A stretch of 64,000 nt of DNA from Neptunomonas japonica DSM 18939 (GTDB lineage: Bacteria; Pseudomonadota; Gammaproteobacteria; Pseudomonadales; Balneatricaceae): the NCBI RefSeq assembly GCF_000422765.1, contig NZ_AUGR01000001.1:360980-424979 (forward strand), in the 5' to 3' direction. This document shows, piece by piece, positions 51,763 through 60,048 of the stretch. Below the pieces are notes generated by a model that saw nothing but the letters and a program-made list of their open reading frames with translations, had not been told where the DNA came from and did no database searches. Both the position numbers and the translations under genes were made by a program. Each line of letters opens with the position of its first letter. Position 1 is the stretch's first letter.

Positions 51763-52146
51763 ATGAAAAAATATAAGTATTTTGTAATCTTGATAACCAT
51801 GCATCTCTTATATGGGTGCAGTAATGCTAACTCTTTAGAGGTTACCGCTACCGCCTATACTTCAAATGCTAATGAAACAGATTCCACGCCTTCGCTTGCA
51901 GCATGGGGCGATACGCTTAGCCCAGGAATGAAAACTATAGCGGTATCAAGAGATCTTATTAAAATGGGGTTAGGTCATGGTGTTGAAGTTTCAATAGAGG
52001 GGTTTGAAGGGAAATATAAGGTGCTTGATAAAATGAATAAGAGATGGAAGCGAAAAATAGATATCTATATGGGAAAAGACACCAAGAAAGCCAAAGAGTG
52101 GGGAAAAAGAAAAGTGACTATTCATTGGGTGAACGAACCATCATAA
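51763..52146 (+). CDS. small 3D-domain (double-psi beta-barrel) lipoprotein
   Basis: The 127-residue product has a signal peptide with lipobox LLYGC (Cys19). A 3D domain follows, so called for three conserved aspartates, as in the catalytic part of MltA and in YuiC/YocH. The pattern here is VTATAYTSNANETDST, then SLAAWGDTLSPGMKTIAVS, then YKVLDKMN and KIDIYMG. Such domains cleave or bind peptidoglycan as lytic transglycosylases. This one is much shorter than MltA and has no extra domain. It is a single gene between the nhaC terminator and the convergent hybrid kinase. Enzymatic activity is inference. Confidence 0.75.
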   Translation: MKKYKYFVILITMHLLYGCSNANSLEVTATAYTSNANETDSTPSLAAWGDTLSPGMKTIAVSRDLIKMGLGHGVEVSIEGFEGKYKVLDKMNKRWKRKIDIYMGKDTKKAKEWGKRKVTIHWVNEPS

Positions 52147-52223
52147 CAAGCCAGTCTTTGTAGACTTGTTTGTTTCATCTCTTATTAGGTTAACGACCCT
52201 GTAAATAGCTCTGTGTATGTGTG

Positions 52224-54545
52224 TTATGTCCACTCTTTAGCCAGTGCTTGTGTGCTAGTGATGACATCTTGTAGTTCATCAATAAATGTAGAGTTAATTT
52301 CCTCTCCTAGATCTGCCGTCTCTTCTAACGATCGTAGGAGCTGGCTAGCCCGGCTAAAACCCATGGTGTCGCATGCGCCTGCTAGTTTATGGGCCTGCTG
52401 GCTACATTCATAATAATCTTGTGCAAAAATACTTTGCTGCAATACTGGCCATGTTTCATTAAGGACTTTGCAAAAACCTTTCATTAACGTTGCTAATTTT
52501 TCAGCGCCAAGCATTTGTTGGTGAACACTTACTACTGCGCTGTCCAGTATTGGTTTGTCAGTGTCGTTATATTTCGAGCTAATAGTGTTGTATTCATCAC
52601 TGGGCTGGTGGCCTGCTATAGCTTGTAAAAGTTGTTCTTTATCAACAGGTTTGGCTATTACGCTACAGATACCTGCTTCAAGGTAACTGTGGATATCTTC
52701 GGGTCTTACGCTGGCAGTGAGTGCAATAATCCGCGTTTTATAATTGATGCAATCAGGGTCGTGATTTAAGCGTCTACTGACTTCCAAACCGCTAAGTCCT
52801 GGCAGGTGCATGTCCATAAGAATGAGGTCAAACACTTGTTCTCGGCCCATGGCTAAAGCCTTAACCCCGTCGTCGGCAATAGTGACTTTATGTCCAGCAA
52901 GTAACCCTAAAATAACTTGTTGGTTAATCTCAACATCTTCAACAAGAAGAATATGTTGAGCTGAAGGGGTGTATACATCAGCATTAAGATGTTTTGGTTT
53001 TTTCGCTTCTGCTTGTGTACATTGTAAGGTTAGTTCTAACCAAAAGGTGCTACCCTGCCCCGGTCTGCTTTCAAGACCAAGATTACCGCCTAAATGCTCC
53101 GCTAGTTCTTTACAGATAGCGAGCCCTAGACCGGTACCGCCAAAGCGACGAGTAATAGTTTCATCTGCTTGAGTAAAACGGTCAAATATATGCTCCTGCA
53201 AATTTGGAGCTATACCTATGCCAGAGTCTGATATAGCAAAGCGTAGTGTTTGATGTTCTGGAGTATCTTCTAAGCATGAAACGTGCAGTTCTACACTGCC
53301 TTGATCGGTGAATTTAATAGCGTTGGCGAGTAGATTGGTCAAAATTTGGCGTAAGCTATTTTCTTCCGATAGAAAATAATCACCTATATTCTCAGCAACA
53401 GTTACAGTTAGAGTTAGTTGTTTACGGTTCGCTTCGGGGCTTAGCAGTGCCGTTAAGTTATGAAGTAGGTTGTGTAGCGAAAAGCGTGTAGAGCTAACAC
53501 TATAGGCACCTTCAACAAGGCGGCCATATTCTAAAACGTTATTGAACGTTTCCAGAAGCGCGTTGGTAGCATCATGTAAAACACAAATATGACTGTGTTG
53601 TTCGTCATTGAGTTCGCTGCTTTTGAGAAGCTGTATCATCCCCATCATACCGTTCATCGGTGTGCGTATCTCATGGCTCATGGTTGATAAAAAACGAGAC
53701 TTGGCATTGCTTGCTTCTTCTGCCGCCTCTTTGGCTTTTTGTAAACTTTCGGTGCGCCGCTCTACCATCGCTTGGAGTTGGTCTCTGTTGTAGCGTAGCT
53801 CCTCTTGCTCTTGTTCACGGCGGCTAATCTCTTTGCGGATAGACAAGCGCATCTCATTTAAAGCGGTAACAAGTTGGTCCAATTCATCGCTGTTTTTGGG
53901 AGAAGTTCGGTTTAGCTGCAGGCTGTTTTCTAATTGACCTGAACCAATTTCACGGCTGTAATTGGCCATCGCTTCTAAGTGTCGAGTTATCTGTCGCTGA
54001 AAAATCACTATGATGACTAATACAATTAACAAAACGAGAAGTGTTTGGTTTAAGAGAATACCGAAGCCTCTTTTCCAAATGCGAGCATAGACAGCTTTTA
54101 AATTAAAACTGACTGCTAAAGTGCCCAATGATCGCTGTTGTTTATTGTGAAAATATACAAGTTTAAATTGATGGCTTTGTATCTGCTGAATATTCTTATT
54201 GGTATTTTGAGTAGGCAAATGAATACTATCACTGTTGATATTATCGAGTGAGATAAAGGCAACATCAGGCAGATTTTCAATCCCTTTTAACTGTAGTTTA
54301 ATTTGTGCTTGATCAATATCCCATACGCTTTTGGCTAGGCTAGCAAGGTAACTGCTGCGAATTAGCTCAACTTGTTGGTCTATCGCTTTAAATTCACGGC
54401 GGTAATCCAGTGTTAATTGAAGAGCTGTAGAAAGTAGAATAAATAGAAAGCTACAGCCGCATACATAGAGCATCACCTTATAGCCCAAAGGATGTTCTTT
54501 TGAGTACCGCCTGAGGTTGGGGGGCAAGTCTTTGAAGGACTTCAT
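52224..54545 (-). CDS. hybrid sensor histidine kinase with receiver and HPt domains
   Basis: The 773-residue kinase has two membrane helices (about residues 24-45 and 163-182) bounding a periplasmic sensor of about 115 residues, then a HAMP region and coiled coil. The HisKA box FLSTMSHEIRTPMNGMMGM holds His291. The HATPase motifs are NLLANAIKFTD, DSGIGIAP and GGTGLGLAICKELAEHLGG. A receiver domain (HILLVEDVEINQQ; Asp near 578 in DLILMDMHLPG) and a C-terminal HPt (His near 717 in AHKLAGACDTMGF) follow. The layout resembles TorS/ArcB. It is last in a three-gene operon, overlapping the binding protein gene by one base. Confidence 0.93.
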   Translation of the reverse strand: MKSFKDLPPNLRRYSKEHPLGYKVMLYVCGCSFLFILLSTALQLTLDYRREFKAIDQQVELIRSSYLASLAKSVWDIDQAQIKLQLKGIENLPDVAFISLDNINSDSIHLPTQNTNKNIQQIQSHQFKLVYFHNKQQRSLGTLAVSFNLKAVYARIWKRGFGILLNQTLLVLLIVLVIIVIFQRQITRHLEAMANYSREIGSGQLENSLQLNRTSPKNSDELDQLVTALNEMRLSIRKEISRREQEQEELRYNRDQLQAMVERRTESLQKAKEAAEEASNAKSRFLSTMSHEIRTPMNGMMGMIQLLKSSELNDEQHSHICVLHDATNALLETFNNVLEYGRLVEGAYSVSSTRFSLHNLLHNLTALLSPEANRKQLTLTVTVAENIGDYFLSEENSLRQILTNLLANAIKFTDQGSVELHVSCLEDTPEHQTLRFAISDSGIGIAPNLQEHIFDRFTQADETITRRFGGTGLGLAICKELAEHLGGNLGLESRPGQGSTFWLELTLQCTQAEAKKPKHLNADVYTPSAQHILLVEDVEINQQVILGLLAGHKVTIADDGVKALAMGREQVFDLILMDMHLPGLSGLEVSRRLNHDPDCINYKTRIIALTASVRPEDIHSYLEAGICSVIAKPVDKEQLLQAIAGHQPSDEYNTISSKYNDTDKPILDSAVVSVHQQMLGAEKLATLMKGFCKVLNETWPVLQQSIFAQDYYECSQQAHKLAGACDTMGFSRASQLLRSLEETADLGEEINSTFIDELQDVITSTQALAKEWT

Positions 54546-55381
54546 TATTTGCTGATCTCATGAATCAGAGAGTTTGGTGTTAGAGCGCTTGGTGTAAGAG
54601 GGTCTGTTGAGTGAGTGTATTGATGGCTGTAAAAGTGTGTCAGTTGCTCTATTGTTCCGTCTTGTGTGAGTTCTTTAAGTCTGCGATTTAGGTAGGGAAG
54701 GTGCTTTTCAAGCGAGCTGCTTTTTCCTAGGGCTAAATAAAAAAATTCAGTACTGATTCTGTAGTCGAGAGCCATAATTTGATCATGAAGGCCTAGTTTT
54801 TTACTTTGTAATTCTCCACTTAACGCACCAATTGGCACGTAGTCGATTCGCTTAAGGGCGAGCTTTGTAAAGTTTTGGCTATTGCGAGAGACATACTCTA
54901 TATCGCTATTGTTTTGCACAAAATGATCGAACTTTTCGCCGAAACTATCACCCAATAACAATCCGACTGTCTTGCCCTTAAGGTCGCTCATTTGTTTTAC
55001 TTTGATGGGTGCTTGTCGGTTAACGAACAGCTCGATAGGGTCGACGATTAAAGGGGATTCGGTAAAATGTAAGAACGTCTTTCTACTTGGTATTTTGAAG
55101 GCAGCGACCACAATGTCTGCGTTACCCAGCTGTACTTCTAATAGGCAGCGTTTCCAGTTGTAATCCGTGATGAGTTGAATCTCATACCCTAGCTCGTTAA
55201 ATACTTTTTTTGTGATGGCAGGGGCAAGCCCTGTTAATTGACCGTTGCCCACCCAAGAGACCGGCGGGTAAAAAGGGTGGCCGCAAGCCTTAAGCGTTTC
55301 TGCAAAAACTGCCGGAGAACTGAAGAGTAAAATAATAGATATAATATGAGGGAGTAATTGTCGCCCTAAACACGCCTTCAT
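54545..55381 (-). CDS. periplasmic solute-binding protein (SBP_bac_3 type), probable sensor partner
   Basis: This 278-residue protein has a Sec signal peptide (cleavage after VFA, about residue 27) and a family 3 solute-binding fold. Visible segments are PPVSWVGNGQLTGLAPAITKKVF, the GNADIVVAAFKIPSRKTFLHFTESPL core and DLKGKTVGLLLGDS. No lipobox and no transporter genes accompany it. It sits inside the two-component operon, overlapping the regulator gene by ATGA and the kinase gene by TAATG. It therefore probably delivers a ligand signal to the kinase, as TorT does for TorS though from another fold. The ligand is unknown. Confidence 0.85.
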   Translation of the reverse strand: MKACLGRQLLPHIISIILLFSSPAVFAETLKACGHPFYPPVSWVGNGQLTGLAPAITKKVFNELGYEIQLITDYNWKRCLLEVQLGNADIVVAAFKIPSRKTFLHFTESPLIVDPIELFVNRQAPIKVKQMSDLKGKTVGLLLGDSFGEKFDHFVQNNSDIEYVSRNSQNFTKLALKRIDYVPIGALSGELQSKKLGLHDQIMALDYRISTEFFYLALGKSSSLEKHLPYLNRRLKELTQDGTIEQLTHFYSHQYTHSTDPLTPSALTPNSLIHEISK

Positions 55382-56106
55382 GGTAGGTCGGCGGGTTTAG
55401 GGGTGAATAAATATCCAGCGCCATGAACGGTTAAAATTGTTTTTGGGTTGGCAGGATCATCACATAGTTTACGCCGCAAGCGACCAATGAGTACATCGAC
55501 GGTTCGGTCTGAAGGAACCCACTCGCGGTTACGGATCTGATCAAGAATTAATTCCCGGCTCATCACCTTACCTGAGTTCAGCATTAACACATTCAATAGC
55601 TGGAACTCACCTTCGGTTAGCTGTATCTCTATCTGATTTTCATCAATCAATTGACGTCTATCGAGGTTGAGTTTCCAGCGCTCAAAGGTTTTGAACGTGT
55701 GTGGTAGAGCGTCTGTAGGCTTGTGGCTATGGCAATGTCGTACACGACGAACGAGGTTTTTAGTACGAGCCAAGATCTCGCGAGGGTTGAACGGTTTAGT
55801 GACATATTCATCTGCCCCACATTCAAGGCCAATCAAGCGATCAACTTCATCTTGACGCCCGGTTACTAAAATAATGCCTACCTCAGAATGCACTCTAAGT
55901 TCTCTGGTTAGTGTTAGGCCATCTTTGCCGGGTAAGCGTATATCTAGGAGTACCACATCAATGGCCCTACTGCTGAGTACCGCTTCCGCTTGTTCGGCTG
56001 TTTCTGCACTAAATACGTTATAGCCTTCTTCTTTGAAGTAGCTTACAAGACATTCTCGAGTCACTGCTTCATCATCAACTACAAGGATACGGACATCAGT
56101 ATTCAT
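55378..56106 (-). CDS. OmpR-family response regulator
   Basis: The 242-residue regulator has a receiver domain with Asp-Asp at 11-12, phosphoacceptor Asp55 in VVLLDIRLPG and a Lys in YVTKPFNPREI. A winged-helix OmpR/PhoB DNA-binding domain (about residues 140-238) ends GYLFTPKP. It resembles TorR/ArcA in architecture. It is first in the regulator - binding protein - kinase operon. Three TGTAAA repeats 120-146 bases upstream of its start could be its own operator. Confidence 0.93.
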   Translation of the reverse strand: MNTDVRILVVDDEAVTRECLVSYFKEEGYNVFSAETAEQAEAVLSSRAIDVVLLDIRLPGKDGLTLTRELRVHSEVGIILVTGRQDEVDRLIGLECGADEYVTKPFNPREILARTKNLVRRVRHCHSHKPTDALPHTFKTFERWKLNLDRRQLIDENQIEIQLTEGEFQLLNVLMLNSGKVMSRELILDQIRNREWVPSDRTVDVLIGRLRRKLCDDPANPKTILTVHGAGYLFTPKPADLP

Positions 56107-56225
56107 ACTATTTTAGATCCTAGATAGGCTGAGCCACTTTATTGTTTTTATTATCTTTAGGTTACTCAGTTACAGGCAACCCACCCACTAGGTTAGTCTA
56201 TTGATTACTAATGCATCAAGAGCTG

Positions 56226-56252
56226 TTTACATTACGTTTACAATATTTTACA
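56226..56252 (-). promoter_or_regulatory. array of three TGTAAA direct repeats upstream of the response regulator
   Basis: On the minus strand TGTAAA occurs with first bases at 56252, 56242 and 56231, spaced 10 and 11 bases, reading toward the regulator gene. The motif, number and phase match the array upstream of nhaC. In-phase direct repeats are the usual binding pattern of OmpR-family regulators, so autoregulation is a reasonable inference. Confidence 0.45.
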
Positions 56253-56345
56253 GCTTTAAACAATACAGTAATAACCGTTTAGAAAAGTTAAGAGGTAAGA
56301 CTCATTACCCAAAGAGTGAGCGGGTAGGGTTCATTTTGAGTGCTC

Positions 56346-56957
56346 TTATGACAGAGTGACAACTCTAAGAGCTAACCCTACAAGTACGATGTCACTTATT
56401 TTATCGATCATGGCCGATTTTTGTTGTAGCTTATCGATTAAGCGAGAATGAGATAATACGATGGCAACGCGGATATACCATAGGCTATCGATGGATACCA
56501 CCGTGCCAAGCATGATCAGCTGATCTGTCAATGTTAAGTCTGCTGTGACAAATTGCGAAAACAATGCGATGAAAAAAATAGCTAGTTTTGGGTTCAGTAG
56601 GGAAATCATCACCCCGTCCTGAGCTGCTTCTATTAGAGGCGCTGTGGTTTTATCAACGCTAAGTTTATTGTTTCCTTTTGAGCGTATTGCCTTTACTCCC
56701 ATCCAAGCCAGATAAGCCGCGCCAACGTAAGTGATCAGCTTGTATAGCAGAGGTGTTTCGGTCACTAATACGGCGAGCCCCCAAATAGTTAATAGTGCCC
56801 ATACAGCGAGCCCGAAGGCGTGGGTGATGGATGCAATAATGCCGTGGGCACGGCTATTGCCTATGCTATGGCGCAGTACCACAGCTAAGCTTGGACCCGG
56901 TGATATGGCCCCAATACAACAGATAGCAACAAGAGAAAGCCATGTGGTTAGGTTCAT
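56346..56957 (-). CDS. LysE/RhtB-family amino-acid exporter
   Basis: The 203-residue protein has about six hydrophobic helices and the family signature near the N terminus, ISPGPSLAVVLRHSIGNSR, followed by YLAWMGVKAIRS and LLNPKLAIFFIALFSQF. LysE/RhtB proteins export amino acids such as lysine, threonine or homoserine lactone; the substrate cannot be deduced. It is 80 bases downstream of the LysR gene on the same strand and may be co-regulated with it. Confidence 0.87.
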   Translation of the reverse strand: MNLTTWLSLVAICCIGAISPGPSLAVVLRHSIGNSRAHGIIASITHAFGLAVWALLTIWGLAVLVTETPLLYKLITYVGAAYLAWMGVKAIRSKGNNKLSVDKTTAPLIEAAQDGVMISLLNPKLAIFFIALFSQFVTADLTLTDQLIMLGTVVSIDSLWYIRVAIVLSHSRLIDKLQQKSAMIDKISDIVLVGLALRVVTLS

Positions 56958-57037
56958 GGTATTAGCCTCGAATTAATTTAGGTTTACTAGTTTATTCGAG
57001 GCTGTAGTATGCGAGAAATGCAAATTAAGAATGATGC

Positions 57038-57967
57038 TTATGATATTAAATCATGCTTTTGGGATGAGTACATCGAGGTGATGAGTTGATCCGCGATACA
57101 GTTTCTAACCCACGCGTGTGCTTGATCTAGATTGTGCATAGCGTGCCAGCACAGATGATAATGATTTTGCGGTACTTGTACCGGTAAAGGTCGATAAGTC
57201 AGTGGAAAATGATTTGCAGCATTGCGAGCTATATGCGCAGGCAGAACCATTAAGGACTGATTGCCGGCCAGCACTTGAAATGCTGCAGAGAAAAAAGGCA
57301 CTTCAAATAGAATTCGTCGCCTAACTCCTCGTGCTTCTAAGGCTCGATCAAAAAAAGAGTCTTTATCACCCCCACTGTTCAAGTGCACGAAAGAGTAATT
57401 CAGCATTTCATCAAGCGTCATAGAATCGCTATCGGCTAATGGATGATTATGTGCCATCAAGCAAACAGGGCTGTCAAAGCCTAAGTGCACACTGGATAGG
57501 TTTTCTGGCATTGTAGAGGTTGTCGTCGAAACGAAATCTAATGGCAACTGACCAAGTCCGCTAAGCCATTCTGGTTTCCACATTTCGTAGATGATATCGA
57601 TTCCAGGTGCTTCTTTTTGTAAGCGCTGCAAGATGTCGGGGAATATGAACTGAGCAACATAATCTGTGCAAGCAAAGGAGAAACGACGATTGCATAAAGC
57701 TGGGTCGAAGCGGTCTTCTCCTCGTAAACTATCGACGTCAGAAAGAATCGCTTGGATTCTGGGAAGAAGCTTTATTGCTTTGGCGCTTAATAAGTAGTCG
57801 TTATCGTCACGAATCAAAAGCGGGTCGACAAAATAATCTCTAAGTTGGCTAAGCTGTCGACTCATTGCCGATTGAGTGAGGCTGAGCCTGATTGAAGCGC
57901 GGGTTACATTTCGCTCTTCAAGTAGTACCGTCAGTGCTCTGAGTAAATTGAGATTAAGTCGCTCCAC
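57038..57967 (-). CDS. LysR-family transcriptional regulator
   Basis: The 309-residue protein has an N-terminal winged helix-turn-helix (residues about 4-62, LNLLRALTVLLEERNVTRAS and LTQSAMSRQLSQLRDYFVDP), then a periplasmic-binding-like effector domain. The sequence YFVDPLLIRDDNDYLLSAKA is closest in style to the NodD/LeuO-like branch. It is divergent from sdaA with 314 bases between, so it may control sdaA, lysE or both. The effector is unknown. Confidence 0.9.
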   Translation of the reverse strand: MERLNLNLLRALTVLLEERNVTRASIRLSLTQSAMSRQLSQLRDYFVDPLLIRDDNDYLLSAKAIKLLPRIQAILSDVDSLRGEDRFDPALCNRRFSFACTDYVAQFIFPDILQRLQKEAPGIDIIYEMWKPEWLSGLGQLPLDFVSTTTSTMPENLSSVHLGFDSPVCLMAHNHPLADSDSMTLDEMLNYSFVHLNSGGDKDSFFDRALEARGVRRRILFEVPFFSAAFQVLAGNQSLMVLPAHIARNAANHFPLTYRPLPVQVPQNHYHLCWHAMHNLDQAHAWVRNCIADQLITSMYSSQKHDLIS

Positions 57968-58281
57968 ATTAACACCTAGTTGTGTGTTGAATCAGTTGAT
58001 GGGTGATAATGCATCAATTTTGTGATGCAGGGTAGAGACTCCTTAATCCATTTTACTTTTCTATTGAGCCCCCTTTAACTGTTGTGATCCCGTCACGTGA
58101 TGAGCGATAAAGTTGATAAGTTGTATTTAACATTCCAAAGTTATCAAAAAATCCCCATGTTATGACTCTTTTAACGCTTTAAGAAACGTACAGGTCGCAA
58201 ATTGGCATACGCCATTTTTGAGTGAGCACATAATCCCATGTCTATCAGAATAATAATTTACGTACTTAGTGCGGAGGCATC
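57968..58281. other. intergenic region between divergent LysR gene and sdaA
   Basis: No gene is seen. A perfect 8-bp palindrome TCACGTGA lies at 58093-58100, part of a larger GTGA-N5-TCAC repeat. Inverted repeat TTGATAA (58113-58119) and TTATCAA (58141-58147) flank a 21-base spacer. These are candidate LysR-type or other operator sites. GCGGAGG just before 58282 is the sdaA ribosome binding site. Confidence 0.45.
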
Positions 58282-59661
58282 ATGTCTATTAGCGTTTTCG
58301 ATCTCTTTAAAGTAGGCGTAGGCCCATCCAGTTCACATACCGTCGGCCCGATGTTAGCGGCCGCTAAGTTTGCGGATTACCTTGAGCAGAAAAGCTTAGC
58401 GTCTGATGTGGCACGCATACAGGTTGATCTGTTTGGCTCATTAAGTGCGACTGGCATTGGGCATGGTACTGATAATTCAGTCATTATAGGTTTGTTAGGT
58501 GAGCGTCCAGATACCGTTAACCCAGATATTATTTTGCAGGAAGTCGCCTCTGTAAAAGAGAGTGATACGCTGCACTTACTCAATAAATTTCCAATAGAGT
58601 TTATTTGGAAGCGGGATATGCTGCTGCTTGAAGAAAACCTCCCTTACCACCCTAATGCGATGCGAATTTCAGCTTTTGGTGCACAAGGCCAAGCGATTTA
58701 TAGCAACACCTACTATTCGATAGGTGGGGGGTTTGTGATTGATGAAAGCGAAGCAACAGCCGATGCCCATGTAGTACCGCAGGTTGCCTTGCCGTATGAG
58801 TTTCATAACGGGGTTGAATTGTTGGAACTATGTAAAGCAAACAACCTATCGATTAGTCAGTTGATGATGGAAAATGAAAAAGTTTGGCGCAGTGAGCAGG
58901 AGATTCGTGATGGCCTAATGGATATTTGGGCTGTGATGAAAGAGTGTATTGCCAATGGTCTACACAAAGAAGGCACCTTGCCGGGCGGTTTACATGTTAA
59001 GCGCCGTGCAATGAGCTTACATAAATCCTTGATCCGCTCGACCAAACCTAATGTTATCAGCACAACAATGGGCGCAATGGACTGGATTAATCTGTATGCA
59101 TTAGCGGTAAATGAAGAGAACGCAGCGGGTGGGCGTATGGTAACAGCACCTACGAATGGTGCCGCAGGCATTATCCCAGCAGTACTGATGTATTACACGG
59201 AGTTCACCGATAAGCCTACTGAAAAGTGTATTGTTGACTTTATGTTAGCAGCGGCGGCAATTGGTGCCTTGTGCAAGAAAAATGCGTCTATCTCGGGTGC
59301 TGAAGTTGGCTGCCAAGGTGAAGTGGGTTCTGCGTGTGCGATGGCGGCAGCGGGTTTGTGTGAAGTACTCGGTGGCACACCTGAGCAAGTAGAAAATGCG
59401 GCGGAAATAGGCCTCGAGCATAACTTAGGCTTGACCTGTGACCCTGTGGGTGGCTTGGTTCAAGTTCCTTGTATAGAGCGAAACGCTATTGGTGCAATGA
59501 AGTCCATTAATGCCACACAAATGGCGTTGCGTGGTGACGGTGAGCACTTTATTTCTTTGGATAAAGTCATAAAAACCATGTGGGATACCGGCATGGATAT
59601 GCAAGATAAGTATAAGGAAACTTCTCGCGGAGGCTTGGCCGTTAACGCAATTGAATGTTAA
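58282..59661 (+). CDS. sdaA: L-serine ammonia-lyase, iron-sulfur type
   Basis: SdaA deaminates serine to pyruvate and ammonia with a 4Fe-4S cluster. The N-terminal domain opens ISVFDLFKVGVGPSSSHTVG. The catalytic domain has NAAGGRMVTAPTNGAAGIIP and the cluster cysteines in EVGCQGEVGSACAMA and LTCDPVGGLVQVPCIERN. Length is 459, typical of the single-chain enzyme. It could drain serine made by GlyA from sarcosine. A 35-bp segment of it (58586-58620) recurs with three changes at 63519-63553. Confidence 0.96.
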   Translation: MSISVFDLFKVGVGPSSSHTVGPMLAAAKFADYLEQKSLASDVARIQVDLFGSLSATGIGHGTDNSVIIGLLGERPDTVNPDIILQEVASVKESDTLHLLNKFPIEFIWKRDMLLLEENLPYHPNAMRISAFGAQGQAIYSNTYYSIGGGFVIDESEATADAHVVPQVALPYEFHNGVELLELCKANNLSISQLMMENEKVWRSEQEIRDGLMDIWAVMKECIANGLHKEGTLPGGLHVKRRAMSLHKSLIRSTKPNVISTTMGAMDWINLYALAVNEENAAGGRMVTAPTNGAAGIIPAVLMYYTEFTDKPTEKCIVDFMLAAAAIGALCKKNASISGAEVGCQGEVGSACAMAAAGLCEVLGGTPEQVENAAEIGLEHNLGLTCDPVGGLVQVPCIERNAIGAMKSINATQMALRGDGEHFISLDKVIKTMWDTGMDMQDKYKETSRGGLAVNAIEC

Positions 59662-59687
59662 GTAAATAAGTTGCCAGATTGACCCTG

Positions 59688-59846
59688 TTAATCTTGATTA
59701 GAACCAGTAGGGTCAGTCCATTTCTTAATCATTTGTTGTGATTTTTGGCGGGATATACCCAATATCTCGCATGCTTTTCCTCGGTGCCATTGCGTACCTT
59801 CTAACACCCGTTCAACATGGAAACGCTCCATCTCCTCTAAGGCCTG
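59688..59846 (-). pseudogene. relic: C-terminal Fis-type domain of a sigma-54-dependent regulator
   Basis: Reading the minus strand from 59846 to the stop at 59688-59690 gives 52 residues. They include ALEEMERFHVERVLEGTQWH, then RGKACEILGISRQKSQQMI. This is the DNA-recognition helix-turn-helix that closes NtrC-family response regulators. The frame meets a TGA immediately upstream, and no AAA+ or receiver domain is found before it, so the rest of the gene has been lost. The region from 59847 to 60048 shows nothing else beyond the chemoreceptor promoter. The arms TGACCCT (59680-59686) and AGGGTCA (59709-59715) could form a hairpin serving sdaA. Confidence 0.72.
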
Positions 59847-60048
59847 TCATCTAGTAAAGAGTACTGCCATCAAAGCCTAAGCTATTTTCACAAATCTTAT
59901 AGTTATTATATGAGTACAAACTACTTAATTTGGAATTTTGTACTAAAGTGTTTGAGGTTAATTTACGTGCTTCTTTCTTTAATAAGAAAGAGTTACATTG
60001 CTTTTTGGCTGTTATACATAGGCCGCACTCGCTATAGAGGATTTTTTG

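Noticed and set aside
58083..58097. CRP site upstream of sdaA
   Set aside because: TGTGA and TCACG are separated by five bases rather than six and the second half is imperfect.
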